64,000 bases of DNA, taken from positions 124,001 through 188,000 of the forward strand of contig CALFXJ010000006.1 of assembly GCA_937958105.1 (NCBI GenBank), read 5' to 3'. Shown here in pieces: positions 53,203 through 62,484 of the stretch. The notes under the pieces were generated by a model that made no database searches, was not told where the DNA came from, and saw only the letters and a list, made by a program, of their open reading frames with translations. Numbering within the stretch: the first letter of the stretch is position 1; every line of letters begins with the position of its first letter. The position numbers and the translations under genes are program-made. The DNA comes from an uncultured Cellvibrio sp. (lineage in GTDB: Bacteria > Pseudomonadota > Gammaproteobacteria > Pseudomonadales > Cellvibrionaceae).

Positions 53203-53571
53203 TCAATAGCGTGCTTCAGTGCTGAGTCCGGGTTCGATCGGCCGCACTTCAATTTTTCCTAAACGTGCCGAGGGCCATTTCAGGGCAACCTGCACAGCCT
53301 CTTCCTGATCTTTCACATCAATCAGAAAAAAACCACCCAGCTGCTCTTTGGTTTCGGCAAAGGGGCCATCAGTAACCGACGCCTTGCCGCTGCGGATTTG
53401 CACCGTGTTCGCCTTGCGTGCGCTTTGCAGAGGCTCAGTCATGATCAGTTTGCCACTCTGGCGAAGATCGTCTACATAAGCCAGGGTTTCATCCCGCAGC
53501 TTCAACCATTCGTCGTGGGGCATTTGATGAAAGATATCTTCATCTTCATAAGCAAGGCAGAGAAATTTCAT
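53203..53571 (-). CDS. YciI-type (DGPF domain) protein
   Basis: A 122-residue YCII/DGPF-domain protein with the start MKFLCLAYEDED, the DGPFAETKEQLGGFFLIDV motif, and a ferredoxin-like fold expected. Members are often encoded beside ECF sigma factors, which are absent here. Function is unknown. An AAGGA ribosome site precedes the start. Confidence 0.9.
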   Translation of the reverse strand: MKFLCLAYEDEDIFHQMPHDEWLKLRDETLAYVDDLRQSGKLIMTEPLQSARKANTVQIRSGKASVTDGPFAETKEQLGGFFLIDVKDQEEAVQVALKWPSARLGKIEVRPIEPGLSTEARY

Positions 53572-53613
53572 GGGTGGTCCTTCTGACGGGGATTGGTTTA
53601 TAAAGGGCCGCCG

Positions 53614-53832
53614 TTAACGACGACGGTTCCCTTTGCGACCCTTGGACGCTCCGGCAGTCTGGGGAACGTAAGGTTTATTGATCAATAGCTGAAAGCCACC
53701 AAACACCATGGCCATCAATCCGACGCAGATAGAAATGGTAAATGCCTCGCGGCTGAACAGGGCGTAGGACAAGGGGATAATCAAAAGGCCAAATACGATA
53801 AAGCCCCAACCGATCTTCTGATTTTTACTCAT
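53614..53832 (-). CDS. Small two-helix membrane protein
   Basis: About 72 residues, with two hydrophobic helices (IGWGFIVFGLLIIPLSYALF and FTISICVGLMAMVFGGFQLLI) and a basic C-terminal tail (GRKGNRRR). The start at 53832 (MSKNQK) has AGGA about eight bases upstream; upstream ATG codons are worse placed. It is the gene before the YciI-type gene on the same strand. Function unknown. Confidence 0.75.
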   Translation of the reverse strand: MSKNQKIGWGFIVFGLLIIPLSYALFSREAFTISICVGLMAMVFGGFQLLINKPYVPQTAGASKGRKGNRRR

Positions 53833-54143
53833 GATAGTCATCCTGTTATTTTTAAGTTGCAATGATTGTCATTGATTGAAGCGGGTAAATAATCCTGCTT
53901 CAGGCACCGGGCGTCACTGCATCAGCTGAACACCGAACGGCGGTTTATCGGATTGTAAGACATCCCCGCAAAAATTGAATATCTTCGTCATTAATTTCGC
54001 CAATCAGGTCAGGCGTGGTCCTGACAATGGGGCTGATTGACGGGAGCGACCAACGCCGGCATTAAGCACCGGCGCCCGAAATTAAGTTTAAATTAAGCAA
54101 CAATCGCTAGTATCAAGGCTGATTCAGCCAGGAATGCCTATCC

Positions 54144-55172
54144 ATGACGATGACCCAGTCAACCTCAGCACGTACTTTCCTATGCCTATGCTTCTTTCTG
54201 GGAGGCTGCTACGAGGCCACTCCCAAGTACGAGAGTGCAACGCAGCGCTTTTACGGCATGTGTGACGCCTCAGCCGCCGTTACTCTGTCGGACCAGCTGT
54301 TTGCGGTTGCTGACGATGAAGATAATGTCTTGCGTATTTATAACGTGGATACCGGCGGCGAGCCTCTGGCAAGTTTTGATCTTTCAGCCCGGCTCGGGAT
54401 AGAAGCGCCGCCGCGAAAGAATCAGGCGAAAGCGGCAAAGAAAGCGAAAGCTCCTCCCGAGCTGGATCTTGAAGGGGCGGCTGTTTACCAGGGGCAGGCT
54501 TATTGGATTACCTCTCACGGACGCAACAGTTCGGGAAAGATCAAAGAAGAGCGGTTGCGATTCTTCGCCACCACCCTTGGCACAGAAGAGATTCCCATGG
54601 AAGTTATCGGGGAAGCCTATGACCAGTTACTGACCGATTTGATTAACCACCCGGATCTTAAAGACTTCAATCTCGCCGCCGCTGCCGAGCTGGCGCCAAA
54701 AGAATTCGGCGGATTAAATATTGAAGGGCTCAGCGAGCGGCTTGAAGGCGGACTGTGGATCGGTTTCAGAAATCCACTTCCGCAGGAGCAGGCGTTAATG
54801 GTCCCGCTGTTGAACCCCCAACAAGTGATTCATGGATACACCGCTGAACTCGGCCCGCCAGTGTTGTTAGATCTCGATGGCCGCGGCATTCGCGACATCA
54901 TCCTGTGGCGGGGCAAATATATCATCGCCGCCGGCTCTTACGACTCCCGTAATAATTCAGCGCTCTATTTCTGGGATGGATTTAATAAACCCCAGCGAGT
55001 AAACCTGAACCCTGCCACCATCACCAACCCCGAAGCCTTCTTCGCCTCAAAAACCCGTGACCAGGTGATGCTGTTAAATGATCAAGGGTCTGTGATGATC
55101 GATGGAAAAGAATGTAAAAAGTTGAAGCAGGCTGAGCTGAAATATTTTACGGGTGGTTGGGTTGGGATTTAA
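54144..55172 (+). CDS. DUF3616 lipoprotein
   Basis: A 342-residue lipoprotein (lipobox LGGC, Cys22) with a DUF3616 domain. The family is beta-propeller-like and includes the signatures LDLEGAAVYQGQAYWITSHGRN and GGLNIEGLSERLEGGLWIGFRNP. A Lys/Ala-rich insert (KNQAKAAKKAKAPPE) lies near residue 95. No enzymatic role is established. The 280-base gap upstream contains three ATTAAG repeats (54061-54096), which may be regulatory. Confidence 0.85.
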   Translation: MTMTQSTSARTFLCLCFFLGGCYEATPKYESATQRFYGMCDASAAVTLSDQLFAVADDEDNVLRIYNVDTGGEPLASFDLSARLGIEAPPRKNQAKAAKKAKAPPELDLEGAAVYQGQAYWITSHGRNSSGKIKEERLRFFATTLGTEEIPMEVIGEAYDQLLTDLINHPDLKDFNLAAAAELAPKEFGGLNIEGLSERLEGGLWIGFRNPLPQEQALMVPLLNPQQVIHGYTAELGPPVLLDLDGRGIRDIILWRGKYIIAAGSYDSRNNSALYFWDGFNKPQRVNLNPATITNPEAFFASKTRDQVMLLNDQGSVMIDGKECKKLKQAELKYFTGGWVGI

Positions 55173-55238
55173 GGAACTTGTTCCAAGTGCTAGGGGCGTC
55201 TTGGTATTTTTAGATTTTTTGCTTTTCTTTTCAAATAA

Positions 55239-55287
55239 AAACCGTTACCAAGTTTCGTCATAAACATGACTTGCTCGATAACGGTTT
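55239..55287. repeat. Nested long hairpin between DUF3616 and nrdB genes
   Basis: The outer stem AAACCGTTA (55239-55247) / TAACGGTTT (55279-55287) encloses an inner hairpin with CAAG/CTTG and GTCAT/ATGAC arms. It lies between convergent genes and probably ends transcription, but its nested form is unusual. Confidence 0.65.
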
Positions 55288-55336
55288 CGGCCAATCCCTT
55301 ACAAAGTTTTTTAAATGTTTAATGAATTGTGAATAA

Positions 55337-56578
55337 TCAATCCCAGCTCAATGCCCCACCAGTCTGATACTCAATCACTCGCGTCTCAAAGAAATTCTTC
55401 TCCTTCCGCAAATCCATAATCTCGCTCATCCACGGGAATGGATTCTGTGCACCTGGGTATTGTTCTTTCAGACCCAGTTGCGCGCAGCGGCGGTTGGCGA
55501 TGAAGTGGAGGTATTCTTCCATCATGGCGGCATTCATGCCGAGGACGCCGCGGGGCATGGAGTCGCGGGCGTAGGCGATTTCGAGTTCGGTACCTTGCAG
55601 GATCATCTGGATAACTTCCTGCTGGAACTCTTGTGTCCACAGGTGCGGGTTTTCCAGCTTGATCTGGTTGATCACGTCGATACCAAAGTTCAGGTGCATG
55701 GATTCGTCGCGCAGGATGTACTGGAACTGCTCGGCCACACCGGTCATTTTGTTGCGGCGGCCCATGCTGAGGATTTGGGTAAATCCGCAGTAGAAGAAGA
55801 TACCTTCGGTGACTACGTAGAAAGCCACGAGGTTGCGCAACAGTTCCTGGTCGGTTTCCGGGGTGCCGGTGCGGAAGGTGGGGTTGCCCAGGCTTTGGGT
55901 GTGCTTGAGGCTCCAGGCTGCCTTGTTGGCTACGCTGGGCAGTTCGCGATACATGTTGAAGACTTCGCCTTCGTCCATGCCCAGTGATTCGATGCAGTAT
56001 TGGTAGGCATGGGTGTGGATGGCTTCTTCAAAGGCCTGACGCAGGATGTACTGGCGACACTCCGGGTTGGTGATCAATCGGTAGATCGCCAGTGCAAGGT
56101 TGTTGGCCACAAGTGAGTCAGCAGTGGAGAAATAGCCGAGGCTGCGCATGACGATGCGGCGTTCGTCTTCGGTGAGGCCGTCTTTGCTCTTCCACAGGGC
56201 GATGTCGGCAGTCATGTTGACTTCCTGCGGCATCCAGTGGTTAGCACAGCCATCCAGGTATTTCTGCCAGGCCCAGTCGTATTTGAAGGGGACGAGCTGG
56301 TTGAGGTCGGCGCGGCAGTTGATCATCTGCTTGTCGTCTACCTGGATACGGGCAGCGCCCATCTCCAGTTCTTCCAGGCCGGGCGTGGGGTCCAGCTCGG
56401 CGAGGGCAGCGCGGGCTTTTGCTAATTCGGGGCTGATTTTTTCGTTGGCTTTGCCGGCGGATGCAGCGGCCTGCGGTTCTGTTTCAGCAGGGCGTGCAGG
56501 TGCCTGAGGTTCGCGGTAGGCGGGGGCCGGTTTTGCTTTGGAGGTTTCTTCTGTATTGAAATCGTCCCAACTCAGCAT
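55337..56578 (-). CDS. nrdB: Ribonucleotide reductase class Ia, beta subunit
   Basis: A 413-residue R2 subunit that holds the diiron-tyrosyl radical centre. Metal ligands are in the helices around SLGYFSTADSLVANNLAL, FEEAIHTHAYQY (E-E-x2-H) and RDESMHLNFGID (E-x2-H). The acidic N-terminus (MLSWDDFNTEE) is followed by a Pro/Ala-rich stretch of about 40 residues. The SD AAAGGACC is eight bases before ATG 56578. The C-terminal peptide that docks on NrdA is present (TGGALSWD). It lies downstream of nrdA on the same strand, separated by 245 bases with REP-like palindromes. Confidence 0.97.
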   Translation of the reverse strand: MLSWDDFNTEETSKAKPAPAYREPQAPARPAETEPQAAASAGKANEKISPELAKARAALAELDPTPGLEELEMGAARIQVDDKQMINCRADLNQLVPFKYDWAWQKYLDGCANHWMPQEVNMTADIALWKSKDGLTEDERRIVMRSLGYFSTADSLVANNLALAIYRLITNPECRQYILRQAFEEAIHTHAYQYCIESLGMDEGEVFNMYRELPSVANKAAWSLKHTQSLGNPTFRTGTPETDQELLRNLVAFYVVTEGIFFYCGFTQILSMGRRNKMTGVAEQFQYILRDESMHLNFGIDVINQIKLENPHLWTQEFQQEVIQMILQGTELEIAYARDSMPRGVLGMNAAMMEEYLHFIANRRCAQLGLKEQYPGAQNPFPWMSEIMDLRKEKNFFETRVIEYQTGGALSWD

Positions 56579-56672
56579 AAGTTTGGTCCTTTCAGTTAAT
56601 GGTTTAAGTCGCCAGGGCGAAGCCTGGTTGCGTGTGTTTCTTGCCGAATCGGTGTGGGTTCGGCTTTTTATT

Positions 56673-56708
56673 GTCGGATTACGCCGCTGCGCGGCTAATT
56701 CGACCTAC
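56673..56708. repeat. REP-like palindrome, copy 2 (nrdA-nrdB gap)
   Basis: TGTCGGATTA...TAATTCGACCTAC: the same element as at 5276 in reverse orientation (GTAG foot at 56708), with an inner GCCGC/GCGGC stem. Confidence 0.85.
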
Positions 56709-56749
56709 GGTACGGTTGAATCGCGCCAAGGCGCAATTCGGTTTGGGTT

Positions 56750-56784
56750 GTCGGATTAGGCCGCTGGGCGGCTAATCCGACCTA
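56750..56784. repeat. REP-like palindrome, copy 3 (nrdA-nrdB gap)
   Basis: GTCGGATTAGG...TAATCCGACCTAG, a second copy 42 bases from copy 2. A further hairpin (GAATCGCGCC / GGCGCAATTC) lies between them. The foot reads CTAG instead of GTAG. Confidence 0.8.
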
Positions 56785-56823
56785 GGGTAGTGTGTGGTTG
56801 ATCCGGCCGGGGCCGGATCGGGT

Positions 56824-59745
56824 TTATTGGCATGCTTCGCAGTCGGGGTTGTCGATGGAGCAGGCCTTGGGTACCGGAGCGGCTTCGGTGAAGCTGCTGT
56901 CTTCCTTGGCGGGTGCAGGTGCGGCGCTGACGCCATTGCTGCTGCCGCCTGCGGAGACCGCGTTGAGCGAGCCGGTGTTGATAGTGGACTTCTCGGTGGT
57001 GGTCGCGGCCAGAGCACGGAGGTAGTAAGTGGTCTTCAAGCCGCTGTACCAGGCCATGCGGTAGGTGATATCCAGCTTCTTACCGTTGGCGCCGGCGATA
57101 TACAGGTTAAGGCTCTGGGCCTGGTCGATCCATTTCTGACGACGGCTGGCTGCTTCCACGATCCAGCGCGGTTCCACTTCAAATGCGGTTGCGTAGATGG
57201 CTTTCAGATCGGCCGGGATACGGTCGATGCGCTGCACAGAGCCTTCGTAGTATTTAAGGTCGTTGACCATCACGCTGTCCCACAGGCCACGCGCTTTCAG
57301 GTCGTGTACCAGGTGCGGGTTGACCACCGTGAACTCACCGGACAGGTTCGATTTCACGTACAGGTTCTGGTAGGTCGGCTCGATGGACTGGGTAACGCCG
57401 GTGATGTTGGAGATGGTCGCCGTCGGCGCAATCGCCATCACGTTGGAGTTACGCATACCCTTGGTCTTCACGGCTTCGCGGAGCGTGTCCCAGTCAAAGG
57501 TCTGGCTGCGGTCGACCTTGATGTATTTTTCGCCACGGTTTTCTACCAGCAGATCGATCGAGTCAATCGGCAGGATGCCTTTGCTCCACAGTGAGCCATC
57601 AAAGGTTGAGTACTTGCCGCGCTCCTGAGCCAGTTCACAGGATGCCTTGATCGCGTAGTAGCTGATGGCCTCCATGGAGGTATCGGCGAAGCTCACCGCC
57701 TCTTCAGAGCCGTAAGCGATGCGTTGCAGGTAAAGCGCATCCTGGAAGCCCATCAGTCCCAGACCGATCGGACGATGGCGCAGGTTAGAGGCTCTGGAAG
57801 TTTCCACGGCGTAGTAGTTAATGTCGATCACGTTGTCGAGCATACGGATCGCCGTCTTCACGGTGCTCTCCAGCTTGGCCTGATCGAGTTTGCCGTCAAC
57901 GATGTGCTGCGCCAGGTTCACGGAGCCCAGGTTACAGACGGCAATTTCTTCGTTGGCCTTGGTGTTGAGCGTAATCTCGGTACACAGGTTGGACGAGTGG
58001 ACCACACCGGCGTGTTGCTGCGGGCTGCGCAGGTTGCACGGGTCTTTAAAAGTCATCCAGGGGTGGCCGGTTTCAAACAGCATACCCAGCATCTTGCGCC
58101 ACAGGTCCAGGGCACGTACTACCTTGTGGACTCTGATCTTGCCTTCAGCGGCGAGCTGTTCGTAATGCTCGTAACGCTCTTCAAACGCTTTGCCGTAAAG
58201 GTCGTGCAGGTCGGGCACGTCGTTGGGCGAGAAGAGGGTCCAGGATTGATCATCGAATACGCGCTTCATGAACAGGTCAGGAATCCAGTTCGCGGTGTTC
58301 ATATCGTGGGTGCGACGACGGTCGTCACCGGTGTTCTTGCGCAGCTCAAGGAATTCTTCAATATCCAGGTGCCAGGTTTCCAGATAGGCACACACAGCTC
58401 CTTTACGCTTGCCACCCTGGTTAACGGCCACGGCGGTGTCGTTGGCAACTTTCAGGAAGGGTACAACCCCCTGAGACTTGCCGTTGGTGCCTTTAATGTA
58501 GGCGCCCAGCGCGCGCACCGGTGTCCAGTCATTACCCAGGCCGCCCGCAAATTTACTGAGCATGGCGTTATCCTGGATAGCGCCGTAGATACCGTGCAGG
58601 TCGTCGGGGATAGTGGTCAGGTAGCAGGAGGACAGCTGTGAACGCAGGGTACCTGAGTTAAACAGTGTCGGGGTAGAACTCATGTAGTCAAACGAGGAGA
58701 GCAGGCGATAGAACTCAATAGCGCGTTCTTCGCGGTTGTCTTCCTGAATCGCCAGGCCCATGGCCACACGCATGAAGAATATCTGTGGCAGTTCAATGCG
58801 CACGTCATTGCTGTGGATAAAGTAGCGGTCGTACAGGGTCTGCAGGCCGAGATAGGTAAATTTCAGGTCGCGGTCAGCGATCAGGGCTTTGCCCAGTACA
58901 TCCAGATCAAAATTCAGCAGCTCCGGCGACAGCAGCTCCAGCTCTACACCTTTCTGGATGTAGATCGGCAGCGCACGGGCGTAGTACAGCTCCATGTCGG
59001 ACTGAGTGGCGGATTCAGCCACGCCGAGGAAGCCCAGGGCTTCTGCACGCAGTTTGTCCAGCAGCAGGCGGGCAGTGGCGTAGGTGTAGTTGGGTTCTTT
59101 TTCCACCAGCGTACGGGCGGTGATTACCAGCGAGGTGTTAACGTCTTTTTCATCCACGCCGTCGTAGAGGTTGCGCATGGCTTCGTCGAGGATGGCTTTT
59201 TCTTCAACACCCGTCAGGCCGGCACAGGCTTCACTCACGATGGTGCGCATACGGGCGATGTCCAGCGGTACGCGGCTGCCATCTTTCAACACCACATTGA
59301 TGCTGGGGTAATCCGGATCTGCTGCTGTCTCCTGGACGCGCTTCTGAGCGCGCAGGCGGGCGTGCTCTTCGCGGTAGAGGACGTAGTCGCGGGCAATCTT
59401 CTGCTCACCGGAGCGCATCAGCACCAGCTCCACCTGGTCCTGAATCTCCTCAATGTGGATGGTGCCGCCGGAGGGCATACGGCGCTTGAAGGTAGCAGTG
59501 ATCTGCTTGGTGAGGTTATCAACGGTCTCATGGACACGGCTGGACGCAGCAGCAGTGCCGCCTTCAACGGCAAGAAAGGCTTTGGTCATGGCCACGGCAA
59601 TCTTACTGGCATCGAAAGGCACCACGGTCCCGTTGCGCTTGATAACCCGCAGCTGGCCCGGCGCAGTCGCCGAGAGGGTGGTGTCGTGATGTTCCATCTG
59701 AGGTTTGTTGCCGGTGGCCGGGGTAATGTCAGTTTCTGTGTGCAT
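56824..59745 (-). CDS. nrdA: Ribonucleotide reductase class Ia, alpha subunit
   Basis: A 973-residue R1 subunit, longer than E. coli NrdA (761) because it carries two N-terminal ATP-cone domains (about residues 30-125 and 150-240), as in pseudomonads. The catalytic barrel has the redox Cys in SQLSSCYL, the radical Cys in SNLCTEI, and CNLGSVNLA. The C-terminal redox pair is CxxC (DCEACQ). It reduces ribonucleotides to deoxyribonucleotides with NrdB. The two ATP cones suggest dATP/ATP control. The start at 59745 has a CGGAG site. The long upstream region contains NrdR-like and DnaA-box sequences. Confidence 0.97.
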   Translation of the reverse strand: MHTETDITPATGNKPQMEHHDTTLSATAPGQLRVIKRNGTVVPFDASKIAVAMTKAFLAVEGGTAAASSRVHETVDNLTKQITATFKRRMPSGGTIHIEEIQDQVELVLMRSGEQKIARDYVLYREEHARLRAQKRVQETAADPDYPSINVVLKDGSRVPLDIARMRTIVSEACAGLTGVEEKAILDEAMRNLYDGVDEKDVNTSLVITARTLVEKEPNYTYATARLLLDKLRAEALGFLGVAESATQSDMELYYARALPIYIQKGVELELLSPELLNFDLDVLGKALIADRDLKFTYLGLQTLYDRYFIHSNDVRIELPQIFFMRVAMGLAIQEDNREERAIEFYRLLSSFDYMSSTPTLFNSGTLRSQLSSCYLTTIPDDLHGIYGAIQDNAMLSKFAGGLGNDWTPVRALGAYIKGTNGKSQGVVPFLKVANDTAVAVNQGGKRKGAVCAYLETWHLDIEEFLELRKNTGDDRRRTHDMNTANWIPDLFMKRVFDDQSWTLFSPNDVPDLHDLYGKAFEERYEHYEQLAAEGKIRVHKVVRALDLWRKMLGMLFETGHPWMTFKDPCNLRSPQQHAGVVHSSNLCTEITLNTKANEEIAVCNLGSVNLAQHIVDGKLDQAKLESTVKTAIRMLDNVIDINYYAVETSRASNLRHRPIGLGLMGFQDALYLQRIAYGSEEAVSFADTSMEAISYYAIKASCELAQERGKYSTFDGSLWSKGILPIDSIDLLVENRGEKYIKVDRSQTFDWDTLREAVKTKGMRNSNVMAIAPTATISNITGVTQSIEPTYQNLYVKSNLSGEFTVVNPHLVHDLKARGLWDSVMVNDLKYYEGSVQRIDRIPADLKAIYATAFEVEPRWIVEAASRRQKWIDQAQSLNLYIAGANGKKLDITYRMAWYSGLKTTYYLRALAATTTEKSTINTGSLNAVSAGGSSNGVSAAPAPAKEDSSFTEAAPVPKACSIDNPDCEACQ

Positions 59746-60053
59746 AAGTGGCTCCGCCTGACTCCGTAGAGGGAGTGAAAGTGTTAAGTCGTATGTGTGT
59801 AAAAAATGGGTAACGCTGACGCTGCGACAGCGTCGGAATCAACAGTTATTTAGTTGTAGTGCGCTTGAGTAGCGCCGGGTTGTGCCTTGAGTGCGAACAA
59901 CCCACATGCTGGTCGCATTCTTCCGACATCCTGTTGAGCCGCCCTTGCACAATGTTCAAGTAGTGCGTGAAGTTGTGGGCGCTAAGCGATTCATAAACTT
60001 AAAAAATTGCGTGCACCTGATCCAGAAACTAAAAGGAGGGACCGGTTTACACG

Positions 60054-60121
60054 CAATGGATTGTTGTGAATCAATGTGGGCGTCGGGGTGACTGCGCCAC
60101 AGGTAGACCCTATATATAGGG
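60054..60121 (-). promoter_or_regulatory. NrdR-like palindromes upstream of nrdA
   Basis: CCCTATATATAGGG (60108-60121) is a perfect palindrome whose core CTATATATAG matches the NrdR box consensus C-w-A-T-A-T-A-T-w-G at all ten positions and overlaps a possible -10 (TATATA). A second site, CAATGGATTG (60054-60063), matches eight of ten, 56 bases away. The wide spacing between centres is not the usual three helical turns, so the pair is tentative. The 700-base gap 59746-60453 holds no gene; the DnaA boxes are listed separately. Confidence 0.55.
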
Positions 60122-60192
60122 GTGTTTCACGGATGCGCTACAAGATAATGCGGTTTGGGGCTTAATGCAAGCTGAGAAAACTGGGAGTTGTC

Positions 60193-60212
60193 TGTGGATA
60201 AAGTGTGGGTAA
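60193..60212 (-). promoter_or_regulatory. Tandem DnaA boxes upstream of nrdA
   Basis: TGTGGATAA (60193-60201; TTATCCACA on the other strand, a perfect consensus) is followed two bases later by TGTGGGTAA (60204-60212; one mismatch), 11 bases apart in the same orientation. E. coli nrdAB is likewise DnaA-regulated. Confidence 0.65.
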
Positions 60213-60453
60213 TTGCCGAGAGCCGCGCCGTATCGAGCTTTCCGCCACTTCGCACCTCACGCACTTTAGTAGACCTTTTACATATAGCAAATTTTCTGTT
60301 TATTACTGAAAAACACTAATTCCGGGAATAACCGGCATGCAGCGGGCGAAAAAAAGCTGCAGGAATCAGATAGAGCAGCCAGATCGGCATCCTGTCGCCG
60401 AGGTTTTTCATTTGAGTATTTGCTGGAAGAGCGCCATCCCTGGCAGCGAGAAA

Positions 60454-62484
60454 TCAGCTTCCGATAATACCGCCGTCATCTTTAGTGACGATGACTGTAG
60501 CGGAGCGCGGACGTGACGTTCCGCCACTGGGCCAGTGGCTGGTGAAGTTGTCGACGCTGGAGCGGTCGCCGGGGTGCTGGATATTGACGAACATCGTCTT
60601 CAGGTCTGGCGTAGCGTGGACGCCAGTCACCTCGGCGTCCATGGGGCCCACCAGGAAGCGTTTGACTTCCTTGGTCACCGGGTCGGCGGCAAGCATTTGA
60701 TTATTGCCGAACGGACCTTCGCCCTGCTGCGAACCACTCATGTCCGTTTGAATCCACAGCACACCCCGGGAATCCATCCACAGGCCATCGGGACTGGCGA
60801 AGTGGTTGTCGGCCGTCAGGGTGACGTCGCCAGTGGTGGTTCCCACGTCGCCGCCCAGCAGGAAAATATCCCACTCAAACCGACGGCCATCAGGGTTTTC
60901 ACGCCAGCGGATGATATGGCCGGTGGTGTTGTTAGCGCGCGGATTGGCGGCATCTGCGACCGTGCGGCCGGAGTTATTGGTGAGGGTAAAGTAAACCTCG
61001 CCGGTGGTGGGGTGGACGGTTCCCCATTCCGGGCGGTCCATCTTGGTTGCACCCAGCACATCTGCCGCGAGGCGGGTATTGATCAGCACATCGGCCTGAT
61101 CGGCAAAGGTCACACCGGCTTCAGCTGCTTTGGCGATAAAGGTGGAATCGTTGATGTCCAGCGGCAGCCATTCGCCCGTGCCGTCATCGTTGAAGCGGGC
61201 CACGTACAGGGTGCCGTTGTTCAGGAGATAACCGCCGGCTACGGCGGCGTAATAGTTTTCGGCCGATACGTACTTGTAGATGTACTCATTGGTGGCGTCA
61301 TCGCCGGAATAGCAGACCACAGGTTTACCTTCTTCCGCTGGTGCGAAGACCACACCTTCGTGACCAAACCGCCCCAGCGCTGTGCGCTTCTGTGGCGTAC
61401 TTTCAGGATCGAAGGGATCTATCTCCACCATCCAGCCGAAGGTGTTGGGTTCATTGCGATAATCGTCCGCCGCCGAGGCGCCCCGGACGCTGGCGTCGAA
61501 GCGGGTATAAAGGTCTTCACCGGATTCGGCGGTTTCCCAGGCGTAGCGACCCTGGCTGGAGGGCACACCATAGCGGGTGTGTTCCCGCGGACGGTCTGCG
61601 TCCCGATTGACGAAGTAACCCGCCCAGTTTTCCTCCGCTGTCAGGTAGGTGTGCCAAGGCGTAAGGCCACTGCCGCAGTTGTTCAGGGTGCCACGGGTTG
61701 CCGTCCCGTCCGGACTGTATCTGGTGGCCATCTTGGGCGAGCCCATTGCCGGGCCGCGGATGGCCATGGGCGTTGCCCCGGTGATGCGTCGATTGAAGAC
61801 ACTGCCTTCCACGACTGCCCACTCGTTATTGGTCTTGCGGATATGAATCACGCTGACGCCGTGGCCGGCAATCTCTTTCCGGACTTCATCGGTGGGACGT
61901 CTGCCGTCCACTGTGGTTGCTCCATTGGGATGAAACAGCGTGGGGTCCAGATACTCATGGTTCATCACCAGCAGCCCTTCGCTGGAGTTAGTGCCGGTGG
62001 TGCGGGCGTCCATGGGCAGAAAGAAGATGCCGTCATGATGCGCACCCACCTGCTGCTCCTGATCGGCGCCGGAATTGGTGGCATCGTCGCGGAATGGAGG
62101 CAGGCTGCCTGTCAAGGGTGTACCCCAAGGCACAAAGGGGGTAGCGGTATAACCAGCAGGCACCAGGATGGTGTCGGGGCGTGCAGCGGCAATGGCGGCA
62201 AAGCCCAGCAATGGCGCGGTTGATGAGGATGAGCTGCTCGAACTGCTGGCGGTGCTGGAGGACGACGATGAGGAGGAACCGGCATCATCATCGTCATCAC
62301 TGCCACAGCCTGCCAGCCCTATCCCCATGAAGGTGGCAAGGGCCGCGCCCACGCCACCCTTCAGGAACGACCGGCGTTGCTGACGCGCATCCAGAATGGC
62401 GGCGAAGGTCGCGTTATCGGAAAAATTGGAGAGTGGTTCTTCACCACTGTTGTCGATCACAAGGGATTGGTGTTTTTCTGTCAT
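60454..62484 (-). CDS. phoX: PhoX-family Tat-exported lipoprotein
   Basis: A 676-residue PhoX/DUF839 protein. A twin-arginine signal (RRSFLK, Arg37-Arg38) is followed by a lipobox LAGC (Cys60) and a poly-Asp then poly-Ser linker (residues 63-90). The beta-propeller that follows has typical PhoX segments (MNHEYLDP, NNCGSGLTPWHTYLTAEENW, FGHEGVVFAP, SPDGLWMDSRGVLW). PhoX enzymes are Ca/Fe-dependent alkaline phosphatases that free phosphate from organic esters. Close homologues with unproven activity exist, so the symbol is tentative. The start at 62484 has AAGGT upstream; earlier in-frame codons are not protein-like. Confidence 0.85.
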   Translation of the reverse strand: MTEKHQSLVIDNSGEEPLSNFSDNATFAAILDARQQRRSFLKGGVGAALATFMGIGLAGCGSDDDDDAGSSSSSSSSTASSSSSSSSSTAPLLGFAAIAAARPDTILVPAGYTATPFVPWGTPLTGSLPPFRDDATNSGADQEQQVGAHHDGIFFLPMDARTTGTNSSEGLLVMNHEYLDPTLFHPNGATTVDGRRPTDEVRKEIAGHGVSVIHIRKTNNEWAVVEGSVFNRRITGATPMAIRGPAMGSPKMATRYSPDGTATRGTLNNCGSGLTPWHTYLTAEENWAGYFVNRDADRPREHTRYGVPSSQGRYAWETAESGEDLYTRFDASVRGASAADDYRNEPNTFGWMVEIDPFDPESTPQKRTALGRFGHEGVVFAPAEEGKPVVCYSGDDATNEYIYKYVSAENYYAAVAGGYLLNNGTLYVARFNDDGTGEWLPLDINDSTFIAKAAEAGVTFADQADVLINTRLAADVLGATKMDRPEWGTVHPTTGEVYFTLTNNSGRTVADAANPRANNTTGHIIRWRENPDGRRFEWDIFLLGGDVGTTTGDVTLTADNHFASPDGLWMDSRGVLWIQTDMSGSQQGEGPFGNNQMLAADPVTKEVKRFLVGPMDAEVTGVHATPDLKTMFVNIQHPGDRSSVDNFTSHWPSGGTSRPRSATVIVTKDDGGIIGS

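Noticed and set aside
57724..59769. Two long plus-strand frames opposite nrdA
   Set aside because: They are antisense to the well-conserved nrdA and have no protein-like motifs.
60535..62223. A 562-codon open frame on the plus strand
   Set aside because: It lies wholly antisense to the PhoX-type gene, which has a Tat motif, lipobox and family motifs. High GC at the third codon position creates such open antisense frames.
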